Part shown: in pieces, positions 46,783-57,502 of the stretch
Layout of the letters: each line of letters opens with the position of its first letter
How positions within the stretch are numbered: the stretch's first letter is position 1
Source: Agarophyton chilense
Taxonomy: Eukaryota; Rhodophyta; Florideophyceae; Gracilariales; Gracilariaceae
DNA length: 64,000 bases
Direction: 5' to 3'
Assembly (NCBI GenBank): GCA_030374765.1
Contig: JARGXX010000129.1
Coordinates: 186,001 to 250,000, forward strand
Made by a program: the position numbers and the translations under genes
The notes under the pieces: generated by a model
The model's input: the letters and a program-made list of their open reading frames with translations, nothing else
What the model was told of the DNA's origin: nothing
Database searches by the model: none

Positions 46783-47690
46783 TTACTTAGCCGACTTGGA
46801 TTTCTTCACTGACAGCAGCAAAGTCTTGAAGATACCACGGCCCCGGATACCAGTCTTGCGGCCACGAACCGAGGCCGAACCACGTCCGCCACTGCACGTC
46901 ATGGTAGGCGTACTCCCACCAGACGGACCAAAACCCCTCTTTAACGGCTTTCCAAACTCACCAGGGCCGGGCGATACACCGGGCGGAACTGCTGCCGCAA
47001 TGGCTGCCCCGCCGCCAGGATAATTCAACCTGCATGTCCACATCCGGTAGTGCCCCACTTGGTTGAGGCGCTACCTCAAGCACCACCGCGCTGGAATTGA
47101 ACGACATACCGCTTTCGGGAAACCGCACGATCGCCTCCCATAGCTCCATTATCCCGAATACTGTCTGGGTCTATACCGCATGTATCTGATTCAACACCTT
47201 CCGCGTGGCTGCGAAATTATCCACCAACCCCGGGGCCGTCCATGACGTAGGTGGAGCCTCTATCGACACGGCAGGCACGTACTAGAGGGGAGCTTGGTTC
47301 GCCTTGCCGAAACGGTCAATTCCCTTCACGGCATGCTTGCGTATGACCCCGATCAGGTCAATACACCATATTGGAAGGGCTGGTTTCACCGATCGGTACG
47401 TAGACAGCCTGGACCGCTCCCAGCACGGTCTCCACACCGGCTCTCTCAGTCTCAACACCTGCTCCAACGGTCTTCATCTTCTGGGGTTCGGGTGGGGAGG
47501 CAACTGCCGCAGCGGCTCGTTGCACCGGAACGGATTCAAAGTAGGCTTCCATGAAGCCCTTAGGGAAGAAATCCGGTTTCGGTTCGAAAGGCCAAGGCCG
47601 CACCTGCCCAGATGGCAACAAAGGACGACCGGTCAAAGTAACTATTACGCTCGAAAACGGCATCTACGGGAACGAGTCCTCGTAGTGTGT
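46783..47690 (-). pseudogene. Unrecognised frames downstream of the GypF pol fragment
   Basis: Minus-strand pieces in order: 47663-47358 (VIVTLTGRPLLPSGQVRPWPF, then GFMEAYFESVPVQRAAAAVA), about 47280-46950 (PTSWTAPGLVDNFAATRK, FGIMELWEAIVRFPESGM, SSAVVLEVAPQPSGALPD) and 47058-46783 ending in a very basic tail (RGRKTGIRGRGIFKTLLL). They run in the same direction as the GypF pol fragment and begin right after its chromodomain. They look like a decayed gene of about 290 codons in the position of a third ORF. No family recognised. Confidence 0.35.
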
Positions 47691-48710
47691 AGCCGAATCA
47701 ACGGACGCGATAGCGCATAGTTCCATCTTCTCCCATACCGGCGGAGATGATGCGCTCGATCACATATTCCGGTTGGTGTTCATTCTCCGGAAGGAGAGCG
47801 TGGTCCAAAGGGGCGAATCCATCGGAGTGGGTTGGGAGTGATGTGTCATAGTAGTTGGCATTGACCATCGTGTCCGTGGGGCTAGTCGAGTCCTCGGGAA
47901 CTGCTTTAGGTGGTGTGGAAACTTGAGTGTGGACCTGAGGTCGTGGTGCTTCCGTTGGGCCAAGGGGCTGGGGCGTTCCTGGTCCAGAGGAACTGAGAGC
48001 TCGTGTCACGCGGTTGACAGACACAGTGTCCTGTAGGCCGTCAATGAGTAAAGTGATGGTGTGATCATTGGCCTTAAGGACTTTGTATGGTTCCGTAGAG
48101 CGGGGTAAGAGCTTCCGCGTAGTGTCCTCGAGTTCCTCACTGTCCTCCGGTGGCCAGTGCAGGTAAACCAGATATCCTTTGCCAAAGGTCGGTTTGTTCC
48201 AAACGGCTTTGTCGAAGTTGCACTTGTAGCGCCGTTGGGCTTTGGTTAGTACAATTAGGGCCGATTGGAGGATACGGTCAATGCGTTGGCGCGAGTAGCG
48301 CTTCGACTGTGTAGGATTCTTCCCTTCGGTTATGTCCTGGGGTATGATAGACTCCTGAAAGTCAACAGCTATCGGCGGCGGCGCTCTCGTTAGCGTTAGG
48401 TCGAAAGCCGTTGTCCCTGTGGAAGCGTGCACTTGCGTGTTGTAGGCATAAATCCGTGGCTCAACGTATTCGTCCCAGTCCAATTGGTGCTCCGAAATGT
48501 AGTGCGCCAATCGTTCCAGAAGCGTGCGGTTGAAGCGTTCGACTTGGCCATTGGTTTGCGGGTGGTACGCCTTGGTGGTCACATGTTTGACACCTAAGAT
48601 AGCGCAGACATGCGAGAAGAATTTGGACACAAATTGGCTGCCGTTATCCGTAGGGATGTAGAGTGGAATGTCACATAGATATACCCAATGGGACAATGTT
48701 GACCAGATCG
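47690..48710 (-). pseudogene. GypF: Ty3/gypsy integrase C-terminal half and chromodomain start
   Basis: The frame 48735-47698 is open for 345 codons. It contains SHWVYLCDIPLYIPTDNGSQF (second catalytic Asp), AYHPQTNGQVERFNRTL (Glu), YNTQVHASTGTTAFDLTL, QRRYKCNFDKAVWNKPTF and FGKGYLVYLHWPPE, with a linker and EYVIERIISAG...MRYRVR, a chromodomain start. The N-terminal integrase, RT and RNase H are absent. The homology starts abruptly at about 48700 next to TG (48697), where another sequence begins. The long undamaged frame suggests a fairly recent copy that was then truncated. Confidence 0.8.
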
Positions 48711-49540
48711 GACAAACAGAGTGAATCCAACTCACCGCCGGCGTCTGATCTCAAATGCTCGAAGTGTCAAACATGGATGCATATTTTGTACATATAGTTC
48801 AAAATGAAGAGCAAATAGTTTGAACTATTGTACTGTGCCTATAATAAAAGAATACCGGACTGCCACAGAAGTCCGGGGGTAACCTTGAAGTAGGCGAAAC
48901 TTATCTTTGTGTATTATCCGCTCTAACGGAGAGAGCAGACACCTGCGACAGCGTTCGGAGTGCCGATGCGTCGCTTACGGCGAAGGCAAAGGGGTGGTAG
49001 AGCTACAATACCAGCGAGCTGGAAGTGGGGTATAAGGCCACTACTCGCCAGCGAGGGTGAACAGTGCAACCGTAAAACGTTGATGGGACGTAGGTACGAG
49101 ACGGCTCGTGAATTGGTTGGGGGCTGACTATCTATTATAGCTCGTCCGGATCTCCGGTTAAAAAAACCTAAGCGAGGAACAGAATAGTCATGATGCCCAT
49201 GTTGTCTCCTTTACTTGGGGTCGGCGCTCACCTCTGGTGCACTATATACTGTGTGCCAGGGTGAGTGCCCAAATAAATATATATATAATACCCAGTGGTC
49301 AGCCACTTAGCCAACCCACTCTATGGGTATGGTCCCTAATGGACGTCTAGCTACAACGGGTAGTAAAGCCCTACACGTGGATCTCCACTACATGCGCCGT
49401 TGCCAATATGGCATTCCTTAGGAAGGGTCGCAACTATGCGCGCGCCGTGGTAAGCCACTCGACCCATGACGCCACGTCTTACACTAAGACATTCTGCCTC
49501 TCGGCATCCTATGCGGGATGCCGCTTCATATCACAATGCT
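48697..49540 (+). repeat. LTR-like sequence upstream of the unrecognised ORF
   Basis: It breaks the GypF integrase at gacaa|TGTTGACC (48692-48700), the right kind of start for an LTR insertion. It contains AATAAA followed by a TA-rich tract near 49270-49290 and no long coding frame. A possible end lies near 49534 (catatcaca) just before tggtgataac, a weak primer-site candidate. A matching right LTR was not found, so the element ends are unproven. Confidence 0.4.
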
Positions 49541-49792
49541 GGTGATAACACTCACTTATGAGTTCCAACCGCGACTTCGCGAAAACCCAACCTATCGGAT
49601 TCCCCGACGTAGTAGAATACTACACACCCCCCTCGTTAAGCGCGAACCATGGAAAACGCAAGAAGCGTTTATACGCAATCGGACCGGTGTTCCGGGTAAT
49701 CATCGTCATCACGAATTCCTCGCCGCCCGACCAACTCTTACAGTTCTCAACAGCATTCGGTTCCTCACCGCTCTTCAGCTCGATCTCTCGCG

Positions 49793-51475
49793 ATGGATCC
49801 GAACGCCGGGTCCAACCCGTTCCAGCCCTTCTCTGAGGATGTGCCTTCTGGGGCTCCGTCCAACACTGCTGGTTATGCGTCGCAGCCTACTACTCAACTC
49901 GGTCTATACCGTTCGTTCCCCACAGCGTACACCGGATTCCGGTCGGTACCGTTACCTCAGCCTACCGTGGCTCCGATGCCGAACGCGGCTTACATCGCCT
50001 CTGCAGGTGTGATTCGAGCTCCGTCTCGTCGTGCTCAGCGGAGGTACCGGCACCCTGCCGATTTCTATTGACGAGATCCTCTCGACAACGTTGAAATTTT
50101 CCCGCAAGCGCCCTGGTTTGATCCAGTTGCTATCCGCTATGACGCGTTGATACAACAGTATGTACACGGTGGGTACTTCCCTGACGGTATTCCAGAACAC
50201 GCGATTTATAGCGACGATCGGGTGAGCCATATTGCTTTGCCAGACAACGCGATTGCGCGATATTCAACGGAAACCTTGTCCAAAGCCCATACGCGGTTCA
50301 CCAAGCTGATTTACCAGCGTCTTCACCGATTCATCAGTACTGTTGTCCTCCCGCAGGACTGGGAACTAGATACCTGGAAAGCCCGTACCAACGGTGAAGG
50401 TTACTCGTATATCGAGACACTCGTTGAAGTGTATGTCAGCGGTTGGCACGGTGTGCGCGGTGTGCGTGATGCAGCTCTCTGCTTTCAGCAACCTCATCTC
50501 CGTGCGGAGTTCCGTTTCGTTCGAAAGCGTGACATTCCCTATTGGGATTATACCCGTTGGGAACGTCATACTAGATCACGTTTGGGCTATTTGGTGCCGT
50601 ATCAAATGATCGAGATTGACCGCATCCGGCGGAACGCGCGCTTCGGGCGCTACATCGGTATTCCAGAGCATTTGGCGGCGATCGAGAGTCCTCGTAGTTG
50701 CCCTTTGGAGTTCCCACCGGCGATCTCCTACATCAGGTCCGCGTTGGTTAACGACCCGTTCTCGGGATATTGGACGGTGTTTTATACCGAGCTTATCGCC
50801 AAGATCGCCGTCTTCCTCCTGTGGAATGCTTATGATACCTTTAGAGTTTGGTACATGTCGCCTACAGTGCGAAAGTATGCGAGAGAACTCGATCTTTCCC
50901 TTGTCCTGGGATCCAGTGCGAACCATGCCGACTTCCTCCATCTTGTAGATTTGATCGACAGTGTCGATTGGTCTGGAGTGCCAGCTGATCAATCCGCTCG
51001 CGGAACCCGTGCAAGACACCACGACCATTCTCCTGGACGAACAGCAAGTGCTGGAGATTTCGTTTGGTACGACCCCTGGACGCGCCAGTTGATCACCTCC
51101 GAGCAGGCTCGCTTTCTTCTGGAGAACCCGCGTGACATGCCACCGAACCAGCTTACTGGATACGTGTACGATGCTACTCCATCCGAGAACAGAGGGGAAC
51201 CGTATCAGGAAGCGCCGGGAGCTGAGGCTGAACTCGGTTACGAGGACGAGCCAGAGCTGGCAGGCGTAGCGACTTCCGTCGATCAATCCGCAGCGGCGGG
51301 AGTTGCTCAAGAGTATTGTCATGGGTTTATTCAACAACCGATTGCAGTGTCGGTCAAAGATCCAGGCTTGGATCCGCTGAGGCAGTTCCTCTTAGATGCG
51401 GGCTTTCCCGTGGACCAAGTTGAGGGTGATCGCGCACAGCTTCTTGCGAACCTGCGTGATCGCACGTCTCTTTGA
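49793..51475 (+). CDS. Unrecognised ~560-codon ORF in gag position, one in-frame TGA
   Basis: ATG 49793 (gcgATGGAT) opens MDPNAGSNPFQPFSEDVPSG, a Pro/Ser-rich leader. One TGA interrupts it at 50069. The same frame then stays open for 467 codons to TGA 51473. The body is mixed alpha-helical: FTKLIYQRLHRFISTVVLP, YIETLVEVYVSGWHGVRGV, YWTVFYTELIAKIAVFLLWN and HADFLHLVDLIDSVDWSG. An acidic Pro-rich region and a C-terminal LDPLRQFLLDAGFPVDQVEG follow. There are no zinc knuckle, protease or RT motifs. Its place behind an LTR-like block fits a gag (capsid) gene of an LTR element lacking pol, but homology was not recognised and it may be something else. It is the longest undamaged unknown frame in the window. 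Confidence 0.5.
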
Positions 51476-51479
51476 TGAT

Positions 51480-51800
51480 CCCAGAAAAGACTCCTAGTCA
51501 ACACCGTTGCGGTAGTATCTTGATACCAATAAAACTCCGGTGACTTTGTGTCTTCACGTTCTCCTCTTATCTTCTAGTCTTCATCTCTTCTCGCTTCTCG
51601 AATTCTTAACTTCTTCTTCTCGCTTCTCGAGTTTCATACTTCCCATCTCGCTTCTCGAGTTCTTAGGTTCTTCTTATCGCTTCTCGAGTTTGTCATAGGT
51701 GATAATCAGTAAATGTCCTTTGCGTGCGTGTCTTCACGTTTCCTCTTCATGATCACTTGTTTTCTTCTCGCCTTTCAAGTTTTTACTACCTTTGTAGCCC
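51480..51800. repeat. Minisatellite and direct repeat after the unknown ORF
   Basis: The core tcgcttctcga occurs at about 51591, 51620, 51648 and 51677, a 28-29 bp period. In addition tgtcttcacgtt(c)tcctctt occurs near 51548 and again near 51728. A polyadenylation-type aataaa lies at about 51529, 55 bp after the ORF stop. Confidence 0.6.
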
Positions 51801-51804
51801 ATAC

Positions 51805-52746
51805 TTAGAAATGGGATGTGCCCATGAGCCCGACTATCGGGGAGTCGATCTCCCTGGGGAGTGGTACTCGCATGCGTCGATGATATCGCACGAGCTGCGA
51901 ACGGGGGATATGAGCTATAGGTTCCCACGTATCCGCTTCCGGAGGAAAACCGTACCAACGGACTCGATACAGTAATTCTCTAGTATCTTCATGCTCACCA
52001 TGTTCACATATACGATCCATGGCATATTACTGGGCGTTTCTCAATGCTTTCGCTGTTGGCGCGAGACTCCTGTTAACAGGTTTGAAATGCCTTAGGGCTG
52101 ACCCAAGCGTCTCTGTGTCAGCAGTCTCAGCGTCCCTATGCGTTCGCTCGTCGACTAACTGTCGTTCTGCCCGCAGGGGCAGTGTACCCATTCCTTGAGA
52201 ACCTTTCTCAGATAAAGAACTATCCGGTTTTCCAGTTTCCATAGAAGCGTACTTCTTGCTACTTTTCAATTCCATTTGTGGATGAACTTCCTTCGGTTTA
52301 TCCGATTCTGACCGCTGTTGGGTGGACGATGGTGCTTGCACCACGACAGGAGGCGATACCTCTTCTTCTTCCTGCCCACGAGGAATGGGAGCCGACATCG
52401 GCGTAACAGCGAGTGGCGCTTCACCTGACGGTTCAGCCTGAAGCGGCAACGGCGCGTTTTCACGTGCACTCGTTTCCAAGTCCTTGGGGCCAAAGTCCAA
52501 AACATCTTTCCTGCTTTCAGGTTCCATTTCTGTACTTACGGGTGTGCGCGTGCCATGGGGCATATCCCGATACTTCGGAAGCTGTCCGTGATTGGCGTAC
52601 GCAACCGCCGGCGGTGGGAGATCAGGAGCTTTCTCCTCCGCTCTAGCCATTGGTGGCGGTTCACTCTCCCCAGAGTCACTTGGGCTTTGGCCTTGACATT
52701 CCGTCGCACTTGCCTCCTTAGTTCTACCAGATACCTGGACTTCCAC
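51805..52746 (-). pseudogene. GypD linker and chromodomain
   Basis: 52746-52027 is a long Pro/Glu/Ser-rich linker, unusual in length (about 240 codons) for a gypsy pol tail. One stop (near 52027) separates it from the in-frame chromodomain: LLYRVRWYGFPPEADTWEPI and HIPRSQLVRYHRRM. Aromatic-cage residues Y, W and the W of DTWEP are in place. The chromodomain would target integration to modified histones. Confidence 0.75.
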
Positions 52747-52808
52747 TTAAGGTCCACCACTTGGAAGGGTCCAGCCGCTATCGGCAACAACTTATGATGA
52801 GATTCTTC

Positions 52809-54113
52809 CTATTTGTCAGGTCTTTCGACTCGCACGAAGACGTGACCTCCTACTCGGATTGCCGGATTTCCTCGTCGCCTTCTGGCGTCATAGTTTCGCT
52901 TATAGCGAGCTTGCGTCTTTGATAACTCCTTAGCGGCTTCTTTCGCTCTGGCCTTCAGGTCATTCCTTTGTTTCAGATGGTACTTAGCCGGGGTCGGCGC
53001 GTCCAATTCTGTCTCGTCTTCGAGCGCAACCGGTAAAGCCGGAGGGTTAAGTGAGAGCACGAGGTCGAGCGGTGCCGTCTTTGTAGAGGTATGCACTTGC
53101 GTATTGTATGCGTAGCATAGAGTATCTGTAAACATGTCCCATTCTTTCGGGTGGTCCGCGATGTAGTGTCGTAATGCTGCTATCAGCGTGCGGTTGAAAC
53201 GCTCCACCTGACTCTTTCATTGCGGATGATAGGTCGTGGTAAACACGTTTCGAATGCCCATAATGTGGCGAACATTCTGAAAGAACTTCACAACGAATTG
53301 CTTCCCATTATCTGATAATAGAACTTCTGGTGGTCCGTATATAAATACCCAGTGTTTGATAAACGCCTGTGCGATTATGGCTGCGGTTATCCGCTTCAGC
53401 GGCACAGTTCGCACTAGCTTAGAGAAGCGGTCGGTGATTACCAATAGGTAGCGATAACCTCGCCTTGAGCGAATCAATTCCCATAGGATGTCGATACTGA
53501 CGTATTGTAAAGGCGCTTTCGCCTGGAATAACGTCATCGGTTTCCGCTTCCTGTAAAGCTTCACGCGATTCTTCGCACATGTTGTACACAACCTCACTTT
53601 AGCATGGCAGTCCATTGCCAAAGTAGGCCAGTAAAAATCTCTTCTTAGAGTCATGAACAACTATGTTCCTCCTGGATGACCAGACAGCCTGCTGTAGTGT
53701 GCCAGATGGAGTACTCGACTCTTCAAGGCGTGTGGAATCACGATTTGATCATGCTTTTCGACATGTCTTAACAGTATTCCTCGTGAATCGAGTGAAAAGG
53801 GGAGCTCCTCCACCCTGTTAAGACGAGAGCGTTTCGACACACAAAACGTATCGGCTAGTTGCTCATTGAGGAGCTCCGTGCACGAGATTCGCTCGAGTTG
53901 AACTGAAGGGTCAGTGTCTGCTAATGCAAGGAACGGGTCTGCATCCGAATAATCATCAAGGGTCTCTTGTTCCTCTTCTTCAAAAGATGATGAATGGGTC
54001 TCCATGTAGAAGCAAAGTATCTCTTCATCGATTTCGCCTTGGGTTTCGCCCAGTGTTTTGAGTCGCGATAGCGCGTCAGCTTGGACATTGGCCAATCCCT
54101 TCTTATACTTCAC
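52809..54113 (-). pseudogene. GypD integrase
   Basis: The linker 54113-53661 ends with HALKSRVLHLAHYSRLSGHPGGT (first zinc His residues). The core 53660-53217 shows RDFYWPTLAMDCHAKVRLCT (zinc Cys), LQYVSIDILWELIRSRRGYR (first Asp) and PPEVLLSDNGKQFVVKFF (second Asp), and ends HPQ. A stop is followed by ERFNRTLIAALRHYI (the Glu), YNTQVHTSTKTAPLDLVLS and KTQARYKRNYDARRRR. The D,D-35-E signature is complete apart from the single stop. Confidence 0.85.
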
Positions 54114-54119
54114 TTCGAA

Positions 54120-55615
54120 ATCGAAATCAGAAAGGCGTAAGCGCCATCGTGTGAGAAGACCAGACGGGTCTGTAATGGACAGTAACCATCGTAGAGACGA
54201 ATGATCCGTGTTGACGGTAAAACGTTCTCCTTGGAGATACGGTCACAATGTGGTTAGAGCCCAAACGACTGCAAGGAATTCCTTTTCTGAAACTGAATAC
54301 TTCTTCTCGGCTGCGTTCAGCGATCTTGACCAGTAACCAATGGGTTTGCGTTTACCATCAGGGTGTGTTTGAAAAAGGGCACACCCTACTTGGTACTTGC
54401 TAAAGTCGGTATCCACAGATTATTCCAGGTTAGGGATGGGCAGCGCCAAGACTGGGGCTGTAATAATCTTTGTCTTCAGCGTGTCGAACGCGTCCACTTC
54501 AGCTTGTCTGAATTGTTCCAGCTGTAATGGTTCTCCTTTACGCAGCTTTGCGTTGAGCGGTGCCGCTATATGCGAGTATCGCGGCACGAATCGTGGGTAG
54601 ACGTTGCACAAGCCGAGGAAAGAACGCAATTGCTTCTGTGTCGACGGAGGTTGTGCTTCGCAGAGAGCCGCTTTTTGTGCCTCTTGAATGGCAAGCTGTC
54701 CCGGCTTGATCACGTGTCCTAAGTATCGGACGGTGCCAGCGAACCATTCGCATTTCTTGAACTTCAAGGTGATACCTGCGCTCTGTAGTGCTTTGAAGAT
54801 CTCCTCGACATGCCGTCAATGGCTTTCTACATCCTGGGAAAAGATGATCACATCGTCCAAATAGACTAAAAAAGTCTTCCACTTGTATCTTGAGAGCAAG
54901 ATGTCCAGAGTACGCTGGAAAGTAACCGGTGCATTCGTTAAGCCAAAGGGCATCCTTTTGAAACGGTAGAGACCGGCGTGACACGCAAATGCGGTTTTAT
55001 CTTGGTCTTCTTCCGCTACAGGCACCTGCCAATAGCCAGAGTTGGCGTCCAACGTGGTGAACACGTTCGCTTCTTCTACTGTCAATACATTCGTTCATTA
55101 GAGGCAACGGGTATGTATCCCGAATTGTAACTGCGTTCAGTTTTCGATAATCGATACAGAATCGAAAAGAACCATCAGGTTTTGGGACCAGCACCACTGG
55201 TGAGGCCCAAGCAGATTGAGCTGCTTCGATTACTCCTTCTTCCAGCATTTTGCTGACATTCTCCTCCTCGATATGGCAAGTTCGCGGTCCCGCTCGGTAG
55301 GGTGGTTGGGAGATGGGTCGTGACCCTGGGACCAAATCAATGTGGTGCTCCGTAGCGGAGATCTCTCCTAATTTTCCACTCCACATGGATGTATAATTCT
55401 TCAGCATAGACTTGATCTTCGTTCCGTAGTGTTCCGACACATGTGCTAAGTCTAGCTCATCGACCAGGCTCTCTGGATCCTTTGCCGTTTGCAATTGCGT
55501 CTGTGTTCTCGGAAAGCTAGTATTAGCCGCTAGTTTAGTATGCCGGAAGATATCCGGCGAGAAATCTGCGAAAAATGACGGATCGCGGATGCAGAAGTAA
55601 TTTCTGTTAATTTTT
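54120..55615 (-). pseudogene. GypD reverse transcriptase and RNase H
   Basis: RT: HIDLVPGSRPISQPPYRAGP, WASPVVLVPKPDGSFRFCID, VTIRDTYPLPLMNECID, then NVFTTLDANSGYWQVPV (first Asp), YRFKRMPFGLTNAPVTFQR, and the intact box FLVYLDDVIIFS (near 54850-54870). Thumb: VRYLGHVIKPGQLAIQEAQ and LRSFLGLCNVYPRFVPRYS. RNase H: SVDTDFSKYQVGCALFQTH, AAEKKYSVSEKEFLAVVWAL and FTVNTDHSSLRWLL. A frame change near 55090 and stops near 54815, 54420 and 54250 break it. All RT and RNase H catalytic residues that can be seen are kept. Confidence 0.85.
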
Positions 55616-56008
55616 TAGAGTGCCAGCTAGACCTGGCTTTCGATTCTACAACAACACCTTGTACATTATGAATGGAAAACGAATGCGCGAGACGCTGCTA
55701 GTTTATTATGGATGTTTGGATGACAGGCGCTAGATGTGAAAAACGGGGGGGTGGCTCAAACCCCCCAGCATCAACTGATATCACAACGATACCTCCTACA
55801 ACAATGATCATCTGAGCGAAGGTGGTGTTTCCCTTTCCGAAAATGGAAACTCCTAGAAGTCGTCCAGTACACTCTCTTCTCTCTTCTTCAACGTCTTTCT
55901 CCCACGTCCACAACAATTGTTGGACGTGGGTAAGGAAATGTTGATGAGGAAGAAGAGAAGGGAAGGGGAAGAGTTTGTGGAGGGTACTACGAAACCTGGG
56001 AAGTTGTT
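55616..56008. other. Non-coding DNA with a 30-bp palindrome
   Basis: 55901-55930 is a near-perfect palindrome (cccacgtcca / tggacgtggg arms around caacaattgt). Outside it the two sides (about 55840-55900 and 55931-55990) remain imperfectly complementary, so a foldback of over 100 bp may exist. No gene. Confidence 0.6.
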
Positions 56009-56019
56009 TTGAAGTGGGT

Positions 56020-56389
56020 GAGAACACTGCGTCTGCACTTTAATCCGGCCGCATCCATCATCACGCTCACCTGCCTGGGCTCCGAAAAGGTTGTGCCCAA
56101 TTATAACATCATAGGCATGGCAAAGCCCGTCCTCGAGTCATCTGTGCGCTACTTAGCCCCCGAGCTCGGTCCGCAAAACACTCGTTGTTACGCAATCCCC
56201 GCAGGTCCTATCCGCACGCTGGCCAACTCCGCCATCGTCGGCAGTCTCAAAATGATCGAACATGTCGAAAACACCGCCCCGCTGCGAGGCACTGTCAGCC
56301 AGGCCGAGAGTGGCAACGCTGCCACCTTCTTGCTCTCCCCTGCCTCTTCCGGAATCACCGGGCAGGTGTTATGCATCGACGCCGGCTAG
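56020..56389 (+). pseudogene. fabI: Enoyl-[ACP] reductase FabI, C-terminal fragment
   Basis: About 120 residues match the C-terminal half of NADH-dependent FabI, the last reductase of the type II fatty-acid cycle (plastid-located in algae). Motifs: ASIITLTCLGSEKVVPNYN, with the catalytic Tyr-x6-Lys as Y-N-I-I-G-M-A-K, then SSVRYLAPELGPQNTR, AGPIRTLANSAI, APLRGTVSQAESGNAATFLL and SGITGQVLCIDAG. The Rossmann N-terminal half (cofactor loop) is absent; FabI is normally about 260 residues plus a transit peptide. The frame ends at TAG 56387 right after DAG, where FabI proteins usually have Tyr, and reads on for QTTEAPEL to the next stop at 56414. Truncation plus the early stop suggests a remnant. 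Confidence 0.75.
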
Positions 56390-56399
56390 CAGACCACGG

Positions 56400-57007
56400 A
56401 AGCGCCCGAATTGTAGCCGCTTGTTATCTTTTTGCCTCCTAAAACTTGCCTTTAAGTCCTTCGTTTGTTGCCCCTCAAGTGAGCGCCAATGCACTCCCCA
56501 TTTCTCGCATTGTCACTACGTTTGTAATTGCTTTGAGTGTTACTCGTCCCAAATCGTGTTACGCGCGCGCTTTTCCACTGTACGCTCACCGTTGCGTGAT
56601 CATTTCGCCGAAATTGCTCGACCGATGCCGCGTTGCACCACGCAAATCGTCAACATTGGAACAACCGCGCCATCGATCTTCGCCGATCGCGCCCATGATC
56701 TGCTGCTTTGGTGCAGCGAGCAGCGTCCCAATTCGTGACTTGGCACGAACGTCCAACACGCCCACGCCATAGTACTGTTGAGCGCCGCGCAGTCGCAGCA
56801 CGCCCGCGAATTCGCACTCGCGCTCGGGCTCACTCCTCTTGCAGCTCGCTGGTGAAGTTTCGAGGCTTAAGCAAGCCCAGCTACGCGTTGTGGCGTGCCG
56901 ATTTCATAACATGAGTTTTGTTTGTTTGTAAGCGTTCGTTTCACAAAACGGGGTGAAAAACTTGTCACGCACTTGTTGTGGAAAGGACGCGCATTGAAAG
57001 CACTTAC
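56400..57007. other. Region between the FabI remnant and a small minus-strand gene start
   Basis: Moderately GC-rich. A minus-strand frame at 56801-56586 (LRGAQQYYGVGVLDVRAKSR, LAAPKQQIMGAIGEDRWRG) looks coding-like and could be a second exon of the gene whose first exon ends at 57008. It ends TGA near 56588. The acceptor site is not certain. Confidence 0.35.
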
Positions 57008-57142
57008 TCTTTCGGCTTCGGCGGCCATTTCGAGCCGCATGCGCAGAGTCGGCACCAGTGGCACGCACGATAGAGCGGTGCCGTGGAGCAGCACGTAGAA
57101 GAAAAGCATGGCGAGTCGGTCCAGAACGGCTCGAAGCGCCAT
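57008..57142 (-). CDS. First exon of an unrecognised small gene
   Basis: ATG 57142 begins MALRAVLDRLAMLFFYVLLH, a hydrophobic leader that could be a signal anchor, and continues to EMAAEAER followed by a strong 5' splice site (AAGA|gtaagt, exon end 57008). Only 45 residues are in this exon. The next exon may be the 56801-56586 frame. Start lies 360 bp from the oppositely directed mS34-like gene, so the two may share a bidirectional promoter. Family not recognised. Confidence 0.35.
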
Positions 57143-57502
57143 TTCTTACCCTTTGCGGAACGCGTCTCTTCCGGTGGCAGCGGAGAAGGAGAAAGGGTGC
57201 AGAGAGCGAAAGTAGAGAGCGGAAGCGAATAAAAGAAGCATGGCGGCACGGACGGAGGAGTAGAATGCCGAAACGCAGAACAAGGAATAGTTTTTGTATA
57301 CGGAGCAAATCTGGCGGCGCCAAAATAAATGAAACACAAATGTGAAATGTGTTGCTTGCAGACCAACCGAGCGCACTAGAGTGGATACTGTACCACCACC
57401 TTTACCGCGCCAGCAGCTGTGATCTTCTTACGATCGCATATCCACCTGCCTCACGCAGCTTTCATCTCAGTTCTTCCTGCTTCGTCACAATCGCCAGCAG
57501 CC

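Larger units (their letters stand above)
51800..55615 (-). mobile_element. GypD: Ty3/gypsy chromovirus, 5'-truncated, well preserved
   Basis: On the minus strand: RT leader and RT (55615-54768), connection and RNase H (54767-54120), linker and zinc-binding leader (54113-53661), integrase (53660-52809), linker and chromodomain (52746-51805). Gag and protease are missing; homology stops near 55615. Only isolated stops interrupt the reading frames, so the copy is younger than GypN and the copias. No LTR was recognised at its 3' end (below 51800). Confidence 0.85.

Noticed and set aside
53217..54113. Separate integrase and linker proteins on the minus strand
   Set aside because: They are consecutive parts of one gypsy pol (GypD) separated by single stops and frame changes.
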